A DNA stretch of 64,000 nt from positions 4,697,334 through 4,761,333 of the forward strand of contig CAKAKS010000060.1 of the NCBI GenBank assembly GCA_916700875.1, given 5' to 3'. Source of the DNA: Sebastes aleutianus. Its lineage: Eukaryota; Chordata; Actinopteri; Perciformes; Sebastidae. The position numbers were made by a program, and so were the translations under genes. This document shows, in pieces, positions 25,401 to 29,502 of this stretch. The notes under the pieces were generated by a model. It worked only from the letters and a program-made list of their open reading frames with translations, was not told the DNA's origin and did not search any database. Each line of letters starts with the position of its first letter. Within the stretch, counting starts at the first letter, position 1.

Positions 25401-28400
25401 TCCAGCTTCACTCCATCAGTGTACAGCGTTCACGCCCTCACGCTGTTGGCCGAGGTAAAACACTCAACGTCTCTGTGATTCAGCAAAACCCCTCCTGCAC
25501 AACTGTTCTCTCAGGCCATCAGTCAGTGGCCCTGCCAGTTATTTCCATTGTTCATCTTGATGATGTCTAAAACTGCTCTCGCTCCCATTTACCAGCAATG
25601 TTTAAGCCTGTTGCTCTCAGGCACGGCCCTACAGTCCACTAACACGCTCCACCTGAGCTCCTTAGAGCTGATTTACGACCACCTTCCCACCTCTACTTCA
25701 ATTATTATTAGTGGACCAGTGAATCAATCCGGACTTATAGTGGGGCTGTGAATGAGCTGAGCTGGACAATTGAAATCACTGGCCAACTTCCTCCGTATTG
25801 GCTGTTTTAGCTCAATGTGGAACTAATTATGCAGATTCTGCCTGTGCTTCACTGCTGTTTGCAGCTTATAGATTAATGACTTTATTCAAAGCAATATATC
25901 AACTAAAATGCTGCAGTGCAGTTTGTCATACTGTTGGTTGGTGCAGTAATATACTGCATCTACTGTGTATACTTTTCCAGCCAAGGAATCAAAGCTCAAT
26001 ATTTTGGGATGAAGGCCTACTTCCTACTGTTATGGTGCCTTCAAATGAAACTCGTGAGCTCGTGTTTACAACACGGGAAGTCGTGTACACAATATGCTTG
26101 GCGTTCAAGTGGTTAAGTCGTGAGAACACCGCTGCTAAGCAACGGCGATATTAATGTTACTGTCGGACATCTAGAAGCCACAGAGGCTAACAATTTAGCA
26201 AGCTAGCCAGCGGGTAACATAATGCAGGACCTGCAAAGGCATAATGACAGAGGAGAAAGATGAGGTCGTTGGGAATATCAACATTTTCCTCTGACATAAT
26301 ATACAATTACGAAGAATTACAATATACGACTAAAATTACAATATATTAACTTAATATGTAGCGAACCATGAACTTCCATGGTCTCCGCCAATTCTGACAA
26401 CGTCAACAAACACGTCACAACTAGTGAACTCAGAGCTTTCAGAAACTTTTCACTTACAAGGTCGTGAATATGGACTCTTCTCGTGAACACGGTAAATACG
26501 ACCCTATTTGAAGGCACCAGTAGTTTGGAAGAACGTCACTCTGAAAGCATACTGTACTGTATGTAAGACTGACATGAGTGAATGCTGAATTTATTTGCCA
26601 GGTGCTGGCTCATCTGTTGGACATGGTGTTCTACAGTGACGAGAAGGAGAGGGTGATCCCACTGCTGGTTAATATCATGCACTACGTAGTGCCTTACCTC
26701 CGCAACCACAGGTGGGGATGAGCTTCTTACTTCTTTGTATTTTGATGTCATCAAGATTCCCTCTGAATTCATCTTAAGTGTGGAATGGCTTTAGCCTAAA
26801 AATTGTAAACTATTCACTTTTTTCTACATTATAAAATAATGAGGTATGAAGGTGCAACACATGACATATCAATGTTATCCTCCTGGCAGTGCTCACAACG
26901 CCCCCAGCTACCGGGCCTGCATCCAACTGTTGAGCAGCCTAAGTGGGTATCAGTACACCCGCCGTGCCTGGAAGAAGGAGGCCTTCGACCTCTTCATGGA
27001 CCACACCTTCTTCCAGATGGACTCCTCCTGCGTCACCCAGTGAGTAGGAGAGGAAATCTGACAGTGTGTGGGGTGACCACTGTTACAGCTGATGTTAACA
27101 TGTAGCTTAAATCATTGCAATGAGAGAGAGAGAGAGAGAGAGAAAAAATACATTAACTCAAGATGTACAAGATGCTCTTAAGATCCTAACACCTGAAATG
27201 GAAGTTAAAAATATAATGTGGAAGTAGAAATATAATCTTAAAGAAGTAGTATACCCCAAAATGAAATTCGATATAATTTGGTTGAAACTCCAGTGATGTT
27301 GCTGGGAAACGCACAGAGATATAGTTCCCGTGGCATTTTTTTGGGCCATATTTTTGCAACTTATAATATCATATATATACAAAATATTATGTCCATTCGA
27401 TTTCTTCCAACAGCTTGAGTATCAGAGTGTTTAGTAAAGCAAAAAGTACAGTATTTACCTTCATTTATCAACTATATTTTTCTTAGGTGACTAATGGTTT
27501 AATGTCATATATCACCACATAGATTATGTACATAGAAATACATTTTCACCTACAAACCCAACCACAAAGTGTTATCAAAAGAAAAGCTTGGATATTGACC
27601 AATTTGTTCAAAATGTATAATTACATACGTGCACAGGGGAGGGAGCATGACCATGTGTTTCCTGTCAGTTTGTTAGGGACATACAGTACTGTATGTTAAT
27701 AGAGGACTGTCTTAGCCGTCTGCCCTTTGTTGAAAATAAAAAATAAAAAACTTGTTTCCCCTAATATATTCTATCAACATAACTTTGAAATGGTACACGT
27801 TATTACCAGATGTAAGGGGGGGGTTGTGTTTGTTAATTTGGTCTGAATGTTTCTGGAATATAAATAACATCAACATCATTTCCCTCATTTTTCAGCTGGA
27901 GAGCCATCATTGACCACCTGATGACGCATGACAAGACCACATTCAGAGACCTCATGAGTAAGCTTTACGATTCTTTAGTCGACTTTAATTTATAAATAAG
28001 TGTAGATGTTACCGCTGGGTGTGACTACAGACCATTTAGCAGATCATCTTTTTCTGTCTGACATTTGCAGGGCACTGAGTGTTTTGCCCTTTTCATGACT
28101 CATCTCAGGCAGAATTAATTAAGTGTCTTGATCAAAACACGCACTTACATTTCCACCCCTATGAAAGTCTGTAGTCCCACTCAGCTGCAGAAATGATGCG
28201 TTTTATTTATATTTTTACAGCCCAAAATCACAAATTTGGGCTGTAAACTCCTGTTTAGTTAAAGCCTGTTAACAGGTTAAAGACTGGCAGAGAGACTGAT
28301 GATGACTGTGTGTGTGTGTTTCCCTTCAGCCCGGGTGGCCGTAGCCCAGAGCAGCTCCCTGAGTCTGTTCACCAACAGAGACGCTGAGCTGGAGCAGAGA

Positions 28401-29466
28401 GCCATGCTGCTCAAACGCCTGGCCTTCACCATCTACAGCAGTGAAGTGGACCAGTACCAGAAATACCTGCCAGACATACAAGGTAAACAATACACACACA
28501 CAGAATACTGTACATGTACTAGTGTTGTATACAGATGCTGTATGCAGCAGCGGGTAACGCTCTCACTTTTAAAGACCATTTCCCTTCAACAAACAGCATG
28601 AAAACTAGAAAAGTGCACTCTGTAGAGTCTCCCTCTCCCCTTCCAAACAAAGAAGAGTTAAATCTCACTAAATTGTCCCTCCCAGCTCCCTTACAGTCAA
28701 GATGGCGGTGAAGATAACAAAAACGGGGATTTATTCATCTCGTATCTTGCCTAACATAACATATCGAGTATGGAATTAATCCGCAAGCTCCGATTTAAAA
28801 TGAGACTAAACTTTTTGATGGATGTCAGTTTTTGAGCCACAACAAAGTCCAGAATGTAGCCTGCAACAGACTAGGTATGGCTTGTTTTTGGCCTCGCTGA
28901 ATGCCTTTTGTTACTGAAGCAGTTGTTGATCACTTGCGACCTCTATCGGCCGGTTAAGAGTGATAAGTCAGCAGTCAAAGACGATATAAAACAGTCAATA
29001 AATAGTTTTTTCAAAAATTGTGAGTCACCACATTCAGTCTTAAATGAACACATTAGGATAAGGGGTCCAATAGTATGCTAGATTAGCCGTGGAGAGACAG
29101 ATACACACATGCACACACATGACCGGATGCATGATCTTCCCTCAGGCTTACACCTGAAGCTTAAAGCTGTGTTACAGGAAAATTACGGTATATTTCAACC
29201 TGGCGTGTTTCCCATAAATGTGTCCATTGTGAGTCCATGCACTCGCCACTACCATTGTAGAAATTCAGGGAAACAAGGACTTGTGGAAAACAATGTGTAA
29301 AACTACGCAGGCCTCCTACAGCCTTCCAAATAAACTTGATTTTTACATGAACTCTTGTTTCTGCAAAGTAAACAGATAGTAGCCCTCTGAAATGGCCATC
29401 AACTGCAGAGGGGTCTACATCTGGTTTTATTAACCAACATGTTTTACCACTGAGCAGATACTTTAA

Positions 29467-29502
<36 letters not shown>

